From: Streptomyces sp. NBC_01754
Lineage (GTDB): Bacteria; Actinomycetota; Actinomycetes; Streptomycetales; Streptomycetaceae
Assembly (NCBI RefSeq): GCF_035918015.1
Contig: NZ_CP109132.1
Span: forward strand, 248,001-312,000
Direction: 5' to 3'
Length of the DNA stretch: 64,000 bases
A model generated the notes under the pieces. The model was given only the letters and a program-made list of their open reading frames with translations. It searched no databases and was not told the DNA's origin. Numbering within the stretch: position 1 is the first letter of the stretch; the number at the start of each line of letters is the position of its first letter. This document shows, piece by piece, positions 37,790 to 46,800 of the stretch. Made by a program: the position numbers and the translations under genes.

Positions 37790-38794
37790 GTGTTGATCGG
37801 TGAGGTGGCACGACGGTCCGGGGTCAGTGCCCGCATGCTCAGGCATTACGAGTCGCTCGGCCTGGTGCGGCCTTCGGGTCGTACGGGCTCCGGTTATCGG
37901 GAGTACTCCGGGAAGGACCTCCGGCGGATCTTCCATATCGAGAGCCTGCGGTCGCTGGGGCTGTCGCTGCGTGAGATCGGGCGCGCGCTCGAAGATCCCG
38001 GCTTCACGCCTTCCGCTCTCGTCGGCGACCTCGTCCGTCGGACGCGCGAACGCATCGCGGCGGAGAGTGAGCTGCTCACGCGGCTGCGCCGGATCGATGC
38101 CACGGACCCCGCCGGCTGGGAGGACGTCCTCCAGGTCGTCGCGCTCCTCCAGGCGTTGGGGTCCAAGAGCGCCAACGCGCGCCAGCGGGCGGCTCTTTCC
38201 TCGGCCGACGAGGTCGTGGTTCCGGTGGAGGCCCTGGTCGAGGCGGCACTTGGTGAGGCGGAGCCGACCGTCGCGGGGGCCCTTCGGTGGGCGCTGGCGC
38301 GATCGGGCGACGGTGGCCCGGAACTGCTGGCGGAGGGCCTCGGCTCACCGGTGGCCGCGGTACGGGAACGTGCCGTTCAGTGCCTCGCCGAGCTGCCCGG
38401 TGACGAGGCCACCGCGCAGCTGCGGGAGGCTCTCGTGAATCCCGACGTCGTGGTCCGCGGATACGCGGCTTTGGCTCTCGGGACGCGTGGAGTGGTCGAT
38501 GTGGTTCCGACGCTCATCGACATGATCGTGGAGGGAAGGAACGACACCGATGCGGCCGATGCGCTGAGCGTGCTGTCCAGTGACGAGGCGACGGCGGACC
38601 GGATCGCGACCGGGCTCGTCGACCGGATCGCCCACGGCACCACCGGGGCGCCTGCGCGCGGACGGCTGACCCAGGCGTTGGCGGGCATCCCGGGGGCGAC
38701 GGCCTCGCATGCCCTCGTGGAGCTGTCGCATGACGGGGAGCGTGCCGTCGCGCTGACCGCGGCGTACCTTCTCCAGCTTCGCGACACACGGTGA
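37790..38794 (+). CDS. MerR-family regulator fused to HEAT repeats
   Basis: Residues 1-75 form a MerR DNA-binding domain (LIGEVARRSGVSARMLRHYESLGLV, with the wing GYREYS), followed by a dimerisation helix to about residue 110. From about 140 to the C-terminus at 334 the protein consists of HEAT-like helical repeats (VRERAVQCLAELPGDEATAQL, VVRGYAALALGTRGVVD). Most MerR proteins are 120-280 residues with a metal- or ligand-binding tail; no such cysteine-rich tail is present here. The GTG start is preceded by GGAGGGAGG. The gene is 3 bp downstream of a free HEAT protein and probably autoregulates through the dyad at 37064-37086. The signal it senses is unknown. Confidence 0.88.
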   Translation: MLIGEVARRSGVSARMLRHYESLGLVRPSGRTGSGYREYSGKDLRRIFHIESLRSLGLSLREIGRALEDPGFTPSALVGDLVRRTRERIAAESELLTRLRRIDATDPAGWEDVLQVVALLQALGSKSANARQRAALSSADEVVVPVEALVEAALGEAEPTVAGALRWALARSGDGGPELLAEGLGSPVAAVRERAVQCLAELPGDEATAQLREALVNPDVVVRGYAALALGTRGVVDVVPTLIDMIVEGRNDTDAADALSVLSSDEATADRIATGLVDRIAHGTTGAPARGRLTQALAGIPGATASHALVELSHDGERAVALTAAYLLQLRDTR

Positions 38795-38957
38795 CGGATC
38801 TCTCCCAGGGTGCGTACGCGACCTCGAAGGACCCCGGTCGGTGGAAGGTCCAGGCTGCACGACCGGCGCTCCGTGACGGGAGCCGTACCTCCGGCGTGCG
38901 CGGTGCGTGCGGGGCGGGGGCGGTGGCCGGTCTCGATGAGAGCCAGGCCGGCTGGGC

Positions 38958-39743
38958 TCAGGGCGACCAGACATACGGTGTCGTCGTGGTGACCGTGTGC
39001 AGGCCGAGGCGGGTGAGGATCGGGGCGCTGTCGGCTGAGGCGTCGACGTAGACGTAGGGGACGTCGCGGGCAGCGGCGAGTTGGGCCCGGTGGGCGACCA
39101 TGGCCCGGTAGATGCCCTGTCCGCGCCATTCCTCGAGTGTTGAGCCGCCCCAGAGGCCGCCGAAGTCGACGCCGTCCTTGAACACCAGCCAAGCGGCGCA
39201 GACGACTTCGGTGCGTGTCTCGGCGACGAGTACCACGATGTCTTCGGGGGCGTTCTCGATCCGGGCGGCCAGGTCGTCGGCGAGCCGATCCCAGTTCTCG
39301 CCCCAGACGGTGCTCTCCATAGCGGCGATGCGCCGGAGGTCTGGTCCGGCGGTGACGCGGCGGAGGGTCACGCCGTCGGGCAGGACGGGGTCTGCGGCGA
39401 GGTCTGCGGACTGCCCGACGAGCACGGTCTCGCTGTCCTCGGCGACGAAGCCGGCCGCCGTGAGCCGGTCGGTGAGGTCGGCGGGGAGGTCATGGGCGCG
39501 GGTCTTCCATTCGACGGCCTCGCCACGGGCGGCGTAGAAGTCACGCTGGCGCGCTATGAGCGTGTCGAGTTCCGCCCCGCGCACACCGAGGTCGCGTGGG
39601 CCCGTGACGAAGCCGCGGTGCCAACCGACGACACGGGTCAGCGGGCCGTCCTTCTCGATGCGGGCGCCGCCGCCGGGCGGGGTGACACCACGGAGTTGGG
39701 CGTCATAGGCGGTGCGGAGTTCGTCGATCAGGATGTCGTTCAC
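38958..39743 (-). CDS. GNAT-family acetyltransferase
   Basis: This 261-residue protein has the GNAT acetyl-CoA binding motif in its C-terminal half (EEWRGQGIYRAMVAHR, with the RGQGIY pyrophosphate loop) followed by YVYVDASADSAPILTRLGL, the usual strand and helix after it. The N-terminal ~110 residues are divergent and do not identify a substrate. The GTG start at 39743 has no strong ribosome binding site, so the true start may be slightly internal. It points towards the MerR operon and looks like an independent gene. Confidence 0.85.
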   Translation of the reverse strand: MNDILIDELRTAYDAQLRGVTPPGGGARIEKDGPLTRVVGWHRGFVTGPRDLGVRGAELDTLIARQRDFYAARGEAVEWKTRAHDLPADLTDRLTAAGFVAEDSETVLVGQSADLAADPVLPDGVTLRRVTAGPDLRRIAAMESTVWGENWDRLADDLAARIENAPEDIVVLVAETRTEVVCAAWLVFKDGVDFGGLWGGSTLEEWRGQGIYRAMVAHRAQLAAARDVPYVYVDASADSAPILTRLGLHTVTTTTPYVWSP

Positions 39744-40017
39744 CCGAACACCGTACGGACCGGGTCAAGTGTTCGGGCGCCGGTCGGAACCACGTGGACA
39801 TCCTCCACGTTCCAGGGGTGGCGAACCGGCCGGCCCAGGCCGGTACCGCTGCGGGGGAAGCCGGTCGGACTGGTCACCTGCGGCTGGTTGCGGGAAGCCC
39901 ACCGACGGTCGGTTCACCATGCGCCTGTGACCTGCTGTCGACGGCCCCCGTGATTCCTCTGTCGCCGGTCTTGTACCGCGGCCCGTCCGGGTACCTCTCG
40001 ACACTCGCGAATCCGGC

Positions 40018-40670
40018 TCAACAGCGGTGGTGGGGCCGGTGCGGGTCCTCCCACCGGGCGGGGCCGGTGAGTCCGACGAGCCGTATCCGGTGAAGCAGTT
40101 CCTGATCGCCCAACAGGTCGTGCTCCCAGTGGGCAGCCGCTTCGGCCAGGTGCCGGCCGGCAACGCGGTGTCCGAGTTCCTCCCAGGTGTCGAGCCACGG
40201 GCTGAACGTGGCGGATGCCTCCGTGCACAACGCGAGGACCTCGTGCGTGGGGACGGCGGGATCCGGTTCCGTGAGGGTGTGAGCCCACCAGGCATGCAGG
40301 AACTCCCATACCGCCGCGCTCCGGTGCGCGGGCCACTGCCGCCGGTGGCCGCGGACGAACGAACGTCCCACCTCGTCCATGCCGGACACGGGCTCCACGA
40401 GGCCACTGACCAGTGCCCTGGCGAATCGAGGCAGAAAACGGCGCAGCACCGCGCCGTGGTCCTTCCAGTCGGGGGCATCCCAGGTGCGACGCAGAAGGTC
40501 CGGGCCGAGCAGCACGTCCGGGACCTTGCAATTGCGCGAGTTCTTCTTCTCTGCCCCAGTGGCAGTCACACTGGGTCTCGTCGCTGCGGGCGGTCGTTCC
40601 GCGAAAGATGACGTCCAGGCGGTCCAGAGCGCGGTCGAGTCGGAGCCGTGCGGGAGTGTCGTCGAGGTTC
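40018..40670 (-). pseudogene. Frameshifted conserved hypothetical gene
   Basis: The open frame 40018-40569 (CKVPDVLLGPDLLRRTWD ... WDTWEELGHRVAGRHL) looks coding but begins with nonsense (MTATGAEKKNSRN). In the adjacent frame the same bases read DETQCDCHWGREEELAQL, preceded by ARLRLDRALDRLDVIFRG. Joining the frames near 40527-40535 restores one continuous protein of the type CHWG-EEELA-L-KVPD that I recall as an uncharacterised Streptomyces family. A single-base indel is the simplest explanation, either a real mutation or a sequencing error. No function is known to me. The N-terminal limit is approximate. Confidence 0.6.
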
Positions 40671-41144
40671 GCCGTGCTGCGGCAGTTGGGTGAGCCGACC
40701 GTGCAGGCCTTCCCGGGTACGCTCCTGCCCAACCCGTTGGTCCGCGAGTTCGGCGTTCTCGAGCGCCGGTGCGACCTGGGTGCCCCGTTCGTGGAGGAGC
40801 TGGCCGGCGACGTCTTCATGGGCACGTTCACCCGGAAGTTCCTCACGGCGCGCGGGTCGCGGGCGAGGGTAGTGATCGCCCGTGAAGTCCGCCCCGGCGT
40901 GGACGCCGGGGCTTTCCGTGAGAGCCCCGGTAGATCCGGCCGGTGTGGGGAGGGTGCCCGGATCACCCGGCCGCCCGGTCCGGCAGTATCGACGGCGCGG
41001 TCATCCAGACCGACACCGGGTCCTGTCGCCCGGCTCACACCGAGGCCCGGGACGAACAGGCCGTTTGCCGGCTGACCGGGCCGGCTCGACCACCGGGCCG
41101 GCTCATCGCCCGGTCCTGACACCGCACAGCCGAGGGAGTACTCC
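40671..41144. other. Spacer without a clear gene
   Basis: This 474-bp stretch lies between the pseudogene and the dehydratase gene. Leftward frames near 40680-40870 have some protein-like character and may be decayed upstream parts of the pseudogene, but no start, ribosome binding site or family motif supports a gene. The ribosome binding site of the dehydratase (GAGGGAG) lies at its right end. Confidence 0.5.
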
Positions 41145-42182
41145 ATGCACCGCCTCACCTACGGGGACATCGAGCAGGCCGTCGACCGGATCTCGGGGCG
41201 TGTCCGCCCCGTCTCCCTCGCCCCGGTCGACGCCGGGGCGATCCGCACCGCTCCCCGTGGTCCCCTGGAGGACCGCCCCGAAGCGCCCTGCGAGGTGTGG
41301 CTGGCGCTGGAGTACATGCAGCACACCGGCTCCTTCAAGGCCCGCGGCGCCCAGAACTTCATCCAGGCCCACCGCGAGGCCGGCACCCTCCCGGACGCCG
41401 GGGTGAGTATCGCCTCCGGTGGCAATGCCGGGCTCGCGTGCGCGTGGGCGGCCCGGCAGCAGGGCATCACCGCCACGGTGTTCCTGCCGGCCACCGCCCC
41501 GGCCGTGAAGGTCACCAGGCTCCGCTCCTACGGTGCCGACGTCCGGCTGACCGGCACGCAGTACGCGCAGGCTCTCGCGGCGTGCGAGGACTTCACGGCC
41601 GCGACCGGCGCGCTTGCCTCCCACGCCTACGACCACCCGCTGATCGCCGCCGGGGCGGGCACGCTGCTGGAGGAGATCCGCCGGCAGATCCCGGGTCTGG
41701 ACACCGTGGTGGTCGCCGTCGGCGGCGGTGGCCTGTTCGCCGGTATCGCCACCGCCGCCCAGCACCACGGTGTACGCGTCGTCGCGGTGGAGCCGGAGAA
41801 CTGCCGCGCGCTGAACGCCACCATCGAGGCCGGCCGCCCCGTCGATGTCCCGGTCGACTCGATCGCCGCCGACTCCCTCGGTGCCCGCCGCGCGTCCGCC
41901 ATGGCCCTGTATGCCGCCCAGGAGAGCGAAGCGCACTCCGTGCTCGTGCCGGACAGCGAGATCGTCCGTGCCCGCCAGACCCTGTGGGACCACCGCCGTA
42001 TCGCCGTCGAACACGGGGCGGCGACCGCGCTGGCCGCCCTCACGGCTCCGCCGCAGGTACCCGTCCGGCCCGCCACGCCGTCCGGCAGCTACCGTCCCGC
42101 CGACGGCGAGAAGGTCGCCGTCGTGCTCTGCGGAGCGAACACCGACCCCGCGCAGCTCGTCCGCCAGAGCCCCGAGCCCTGA
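41145..42182 (+). CDS. PLP-dependent threonine/serine dehydratase
   Basis: This 345-residue enzyme belongs to fold-type II PLP proteins, which deaminate threonine or serine to 2-oxobutyrate or pyruvate. The lysine that binds PLP is in HTGSFKARGA, the substrate loop is SGGNAGLA, and the phosphate-binding glycine loop is VGGGGLFAG. There is no C-terminal ACT domain, so it is the short catabolic form without isoleucine feedback control. The ATG has GAGGGAG upstream. The gene stands alone and is closed by a strong hairpin. A link to secondary metabolism, for example supplying propionyl-CoA through 2-oxobutyrate, is possible but unsupported. Confidence 0.9.
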   Translation: MHRLTYGDIEQAVDRISGRVRPVSLAPVDAGAIRTAPRGPLEDRPEAPCEVWLALEYMQHTGSFKARGAQNFIQAHREAGTLPDAGVSIASGGNAGLACAWAARQQGITATVFLPATAPAVKVTRLRSYGADVRLTGTQYAQALAACEDFTAATGALASHAYDHPLIAAGAGTLLEEIRRQIPGLDTVVVAVGGGGLFAGIATAAQHHGVRVVAVEPENCRALNATIEAGRPVDVPVDSIAADSLGARRASAMALYAAQESEAHSVLVPDSEIVRARQTLWDHRRIAVEHGAATALAALTAPPQVPVRPATPSGSYRPADGEKVAVVLCGANTDPAQLVRQSPEP

Positions 42183-42197
42183 CCGGCGGCCCACGTG

Positions 42198-42237
42198 GAG
42201 AAGCCCCGTTCCTGGTACAGCGGGAACGGGGCTTCTC
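42198..42237. terminator. Hairpin terminator after dehydratase gene
   Basis: A perfect 15-bp inverted repeat (GAGAAGCCCCGTTCC and its complement) with a 10-nt loop lies 16 bp after the dehydratase stop. It separates convergent transcription units. From here to 42514 I see no gene or further clear structure. Confidence 0.88.
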
Positions 42238-42514
42238 ATGGAGCGCTGGGCAGGCCTTGCACCTGCATTTCCCCGCGGGAAGCGGGGCGTCTTTCCTTGG
42301 ACGACCAACGCACAGGCAACCGCACCGTCCGAAACGATCGGCGCCCTCAAGATCAACTATAGCCCAGGTCCGCAGGAACTCAACCCGCCGTGGGCCTGCC
42401 CGGGTCGTCGGCGGGAGGCCCGCCGTTCCTCACGCCCCCGAGACGTCCGTTCTCCGGACGCGCCTTGGGAGCTGGGGTGGGCTGGGCACTCGCCCGGTGC
42501 GGGACGAGGGGCCG

Positions 42515-42964
42515 TCACGCGTTCCCCGCCGGCCCCTCGTCCCGCGCCCGGCTCGCTTCACGCAGCCGCCGGCTGATCGAGGCCCGTACCGTCACCCGGA
42601 TCCGCTCCTGGTCCGCGGCCCGCCGCTCCGCCGGCCGCTGCCCGGCGAGCAACGGCCCGAGTCCGTCGCGCAACCGCTCGACGGCCCGGTCCACCCGCTC
42701 CCCGTTCGCCGCACCCGGATCCCGCGCCCACTCCCCGATCGCCTCCAGCGTCTCGGCCAGCAGCTCCCGGTCCCGCTCCGAGACGCCTCCGCCCTCGACC
42801 AGCCGTGCCGAGCCTTCGGCGACGGCAGCCGGATCCGGCTGCTCCGCCGTCCACGCGGCCAGCACTCCGAGCGCCTCCCGCCGGGCCCGCTCCGCCTCCT
42901 TGCCCCGTGCCGCGGACGCCACCACCAGCGCCCGCAGCGCCACGGCGAACGGCTCCTGGCTCAC
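42515..42964 (-). CDS. Hypothetical protein, third gene of toxin locus
   Basis: This 149-residue protein is Ala/Arg/Glu-rich and helical (EAERARREALGVLAAW, RDRELLAETLEAIGEWA) with no recognised domain, signal peptide or membrane segment. I chose the GTG at 42964 because it overlaps the TGA of the preceding gene as GTGA, a translational-coupling arrangement; the frame runs further upstream but inside that gene. Coupling to the putative immunity gene suggests a supporting or second immunity role, which is an inference only. Confidence 0.7.
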   Translation of the reverse strand: MSQEPFAVALRALVVASAARGKEAERARREALGVLAAWTAEQPDPAAVAEGSARLVEGGGVSERDRELLAETLEAIGEWARDPGAANGERVDRAVERLRDGLGPLLAGQRPAERRAADQERIRVTVRASISRRLREASRARDEGPAGNA

Positions 42965-43890
42965 CACGCCGCCTCGTCGACTCCGGGCGGCGGTTCCTCC
43001 GTGTCCAGCCGGGTCTTCACCTCGTCGATGACGGTCCAGCACTCCAGTCCGTACAGCCACAGCCGGGGAAGCTGCTCCCGCGCCTCCGCGGGGTCGAGGA
43101 AGACGAACGCCACGTTGTCGAGCGGCTTGTCGGGCCCGAGGGCCTGGGACTGCCAGGCCGCGGCGGCATCACGCAGTTCCAGCGCCGGGACCTCCCGGCC
43201 GATCGCCACGATTTCGATCACCCGGCGGTCGGCCACATACGTGCCTTGCACACCGTGTTTGTAGACGTATTCCTTCTGGAGGTATCCGCCTTCGTCCTCG
43301 ACTCCCATCCGCCGGTGGGCGGGAGCCGCCTGCTCGAAAGCCGCGCCGGCGTCGAGGCCGGGGGCGTGGAACTGCACCAGCGTCGTGTCGTTCGGGCCGT
43401 GGAAGAGCTGCCAGGGGCCGTGGTCCAGCCACCGGCGGGAGACCAGCCACGCATGGCCTTTCCCTTGGAAGGCGCAGGCCCAGCCATGGCGGAGGTGGTA
43501 GCGGCCGAAGCCCGGCGCCGTCGGGTAGGCGGAGTCCTCCGCCTCCCATTCCGGGTGGAGAGAGGAGAATGAGGCCACGTGAAAAGGGATGCCGCTCAAC
43601 AGCGACACAACCGTGTCACCATCGGCTTCCATGTCGAAGGAGGCACGAACGGTCTGCTCTCGGGGGTGCACCCGGATGTAGTGGTTCCGGTCGGCACCGA
43701 AGTAGACGGACATCTGTTTGCCCGTGCGTACATACCGATCGAACCAATCGGCCGTCGGTTCCACATCTTCCAGATCCACCACGACTTCGCCGGCGACGGG
43801 CGCGCGGCCCCACAGACCTCGTTCCAGCAGGGCGCGGACCGTCTCGGCCATGTCCTCACCGAACAGGGCCATTTCAAGCTGATTCGTCAT
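42961..43890 (-). CDS. Putative immunity protein of polymorphic toxin
   Basis: This 309-residue protein is acidic, soluble and has no family I recognise. Its ATG overlaps the stop of the large toxin-like gene by 4 bp (ATGA), with GGAG in the end of that gene as ribosome binding site. The pattern of a large protein with a nuclease-like C-terminus followed directly by an unrelated acidic protein is typical of polymorphic toxin-immunity pairs, so immunity is the most likely role. The sequence is rich in Trp, His and Tyr (WLDHGPWQLFHGPNDTT). Its own stop overlaps the next small gene. Confidence 0.6.
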   Translation of the reverse strand: MTNQLEMALFGEDMAETVRALLERGLWGRAPVAGEVVVDLEDVEPTADWFDRYVRTGKQMSVYFGADRNHYIRVHPREQTVRASFDMEADGDTVVSLLSGIPFHVASFSSLHPEWEAEDSAYPTAPGFGRYHLRHGWACAFQGKGHAWLVSRRWLDHGPWQLFHGPNDTTLVQFHAPGLDAGAAFEQAAPAHRRMGVEDEGGYLQKEYVYKHGVQGTYVADRRVIEIVAIGREVPALELRDAAAAWQSQALGPDKPLDNVAFVFLDPAEAREQLPRLWLYGLECWTVIDEVKTRLDTEEPPPGVDEAAW

Positions 43891-46800
43891 AAATCTTCTC
43901 CCTCTCCATGGGCTGGTTCCGTTCCGGAAGACTGGGACGATTCCCCGGTCCGGCCGGTCAAAAACCGTCTGAGTTCGCGTCCGGCTTCTGATTTGAGGTC
44001 CAGCATGTCCGCTGTGACGACTTCGGAGAACTGGTTCCCCGAGGAGTCGAAGGCCAGGATCCTCAACTTGTCTTCCCAGTGTTCGCGGAGCTTCTTGAGC
44101 CAGTAGGCGTTGCTTAACAGGCCTTCGGGGTTGAGGAATGCGACCCGAAGCTCCTCCGGCTTGTCCGGCAGTCCTGGAACATCGTTGTCCACCATCGCCA
44201 GATAATCGTTGAACTGCGATTCCAGCTCACCCCTGTCCGCCCGGGCGATGTTCTTCACCTCGTGTATGACGTGGTCGTCATAGAAGTCGATCCTGCGCTT
44301 CCCGGAGAGTGCGGGGAAGTCGTCCTGCGAGATGGTGATCTCCTCGAGCGGGGAGCCCGACGACTCAAGGTACTTCTTCTTGTACCACCGCTCCCCCAGG
44401 TTCCCCTTGTCTTTGCTTTCGAGCAGCTTACTGATCTCCAGGAATTGCTGATGCGATTCGATGGCATCGACAATCTTCTGATTGTACTCAACCTTGATAT
44501 TGTGCCGGACCGTGTCGTGCTTCATTCCGGCCGGTTTGTCCGGCACCAGCGGGATCAGGTCCTCGGCAGCGTTGATCACCTTCAGGTCGAGGAGTGCCTG
44601 TACATATCCGCCGAATCCCAGGGATTCCTCACGGAGGATCCGCAGGGCGTCGGCGGGATCGGTGTCGTCCGGGAAGCGCTCGGGAGGCTTTCTTTCTCCC
44701 GGGCCGAGCTCCTTGGGCGGCGTCCGGGTGATGTCCCACCGCTTGTAGACCTCCGGTTGGTCCTTGCGGAAGCAGAGCAGTGTCCTGCCGTCGGCAGTCA
44801 GCTGGAAATGTCTGAACTGGTCGTGCTCCCTCAGTTTCACCACGACGTCGTCCGGCAGTTTCTTGATGGCGTCCATCAGCTCTTTGCGCTCCGCGGCGAC
44901 ATAGCCGCGGCCCGGGTCGAGGCTCCATTCCTTCAGGGCTGCCGTGTGGAGGTCGAACTGCTGCTGGAGGCTGTGGAGTTCCGCCTCCAGTTCGGCGCGG
45001 GCGGCCGGGTCCGCGTCGGTCAGGGCGCGTACCCGGTCCTCGATGATCCTGGGGAGTTTCCTGACTTCGAGGTGGGCCTCCCAGGCGCGGGTGCCGACGG
45101 GGGGCGGGCCGTGCAGGCCGATCCATTCCCTGATCTGGTCCAGCAGGCGCCGTACCCGGCCGCTCAGGCCGTTGTAGCGGAGCATGGTGCGGGCCGTCGG
45201 GACGTGCAGCCGGATGTCGGTGGGGGTCGCCGAGGGACCGGCGGCCACGCGGATGTCGGTGAGGAGTCCGTCCGGGCCGATGTCGTAGTGGACCCGGACC
45301 GTCCTGCCGGGCAGCGAGGAATCGATCTCCAGCTCCACCCGCCGCCCCAAGGGGCCCAGGGCGGTGCGCAGTTCGGCGGCCATGCCCGCCTCGTCCGGGG
45401 GCCGCACGGGGCTGTTCGCGCTGCCCGCGCCGCCGGTGGGGTCGATGGTGGAGGCGTCCCAGGACGTCACACCGTCCGGGCCCCGGCCGGGCTGCGGTAC
45501 GCCGTCGCCACTGCCGCTGACGCTGCCGCTGCCGCTGCCGCTGCCGGGTGGCTTTCCCGTGGACGGCGACGGCACGGCCTCCACGGCGGGTGTGTCGACG
45601 GCGTCCGGCCTGGGGGCGTCCGCCGACGCCGGCGGCACCTTGATGCCCAGCTTCGCCAGACCGGAGGTGGCGCCCTGCTGTACCCGGGCGGTCATCGCCT
45701 CCACCCGCGGGTGGGCCATGACTCCGGTGACCGCCACGGTGGTCACCACGCTCAGCAGGGCGTCCTGCCAGGTGAACTTCTGCCCGGTGATCGCCGAGTC
45801 GATGGCGGTCATCCCGACTTCGACCACCGCTTCGACCGACATCTCGATGCCGACCCGCGCCGCGGTGCCGAGCGCTGTCCTGGCGACGGCGGCGGAGACC
45901 CCGCCGCCGACGGCGCCGCCGATGGCCCCGAACACGGCGGCCTTGACGACCCCGTCCAGCAGCGGCTGTCCGTTGAGGGCGTTGCTGACCACCTGGCCGA
46001 CGGCGCCCGCGACGGCCCCGACGACGGCGCCGCCGACGATCACACCGATCGTGGCCGCGGCGGCCCCGGCGCCCAGCGCGGCCGCTCCCGCCGTCACCGC
46101 CCCGATGACCAGCGGCCCGAGTGCGATGGACAGCGCCACCACGACGACGATGACGACGAGGACGACGAGGACCGATTTCCAGCGTGGCTCGACCCGGTCG
46201 TACGCCTTCTTGGCCTCTTCGTCGATCGTCGGGTGGATGTCCTCGGTCGCCGCCTTGCCGAGGCCCTCCCTGACCGCCGCGACCTGCCCGTCCGCGCCCT
46301 CGGCGAACTGCTGCCCGAGGCTCGTGCAGGCCTCGTCGAGCCCGTCGAGGACCTGCTGACCGGCTTCCGCGTGCCCGGCGGCCGTCTCCTTCGCCAGCCG
46401 GGCATGGCCCTCCTGGAGCTGCCGCAGTCCGCCGGCCGTCCGGGAGGCGGTGCCCGTCAGCGACGCGGTGGTGCCGGTGGAGGTCTGGCGGGCGGAGGCC
46501 GCCGCGGACCCGGCGATCTCCGTCAGGGCCCGCGCGGCACCGGCGGCGAGTTCGGTCAGGCTTGCGGTGGCCTGCCCGGCCTGGTCGCGTAACCCCTGGG
46601 CGAGGCTCTCCAGTTGGTCGTCGAGCTGCTCCCCGGTCTCTCCCAGGACCTCGTCGAGCTGTCCGGGGTCGGGTACTTCGTCCTGCCGCAGCACGCCGAG
46701 GAACTCGGTGAGCCCACGGTCCAGCCCCCGCCGGGCCGTGGCCGCGCCGGTGCTGATCGCGACGACGGCGCGGGCCGCCCCCTGCTCGGCTGCCTTCCGC

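Noticed and set aside
41297..43264. 655-residue plus-strand open frame
   Set aside because: It overlaps the dehydratase in another frame, crosses its terminator and runs antisense to two coupled genes.
45507..45545. CGCTGC-type simple repeat as a functional element
   Set aside because: It encodes the Gly-Ser linker of the toxin-like protein and needs no other explanation.
44262..46592. 776-residue plus-strand open frame opposite the toxin-like gene
   Set aside because: Low-complexity Gly/Arg/Asp-rich translation with no start site; the minus-strand frame has coupled neighbours and recognisable motifs.
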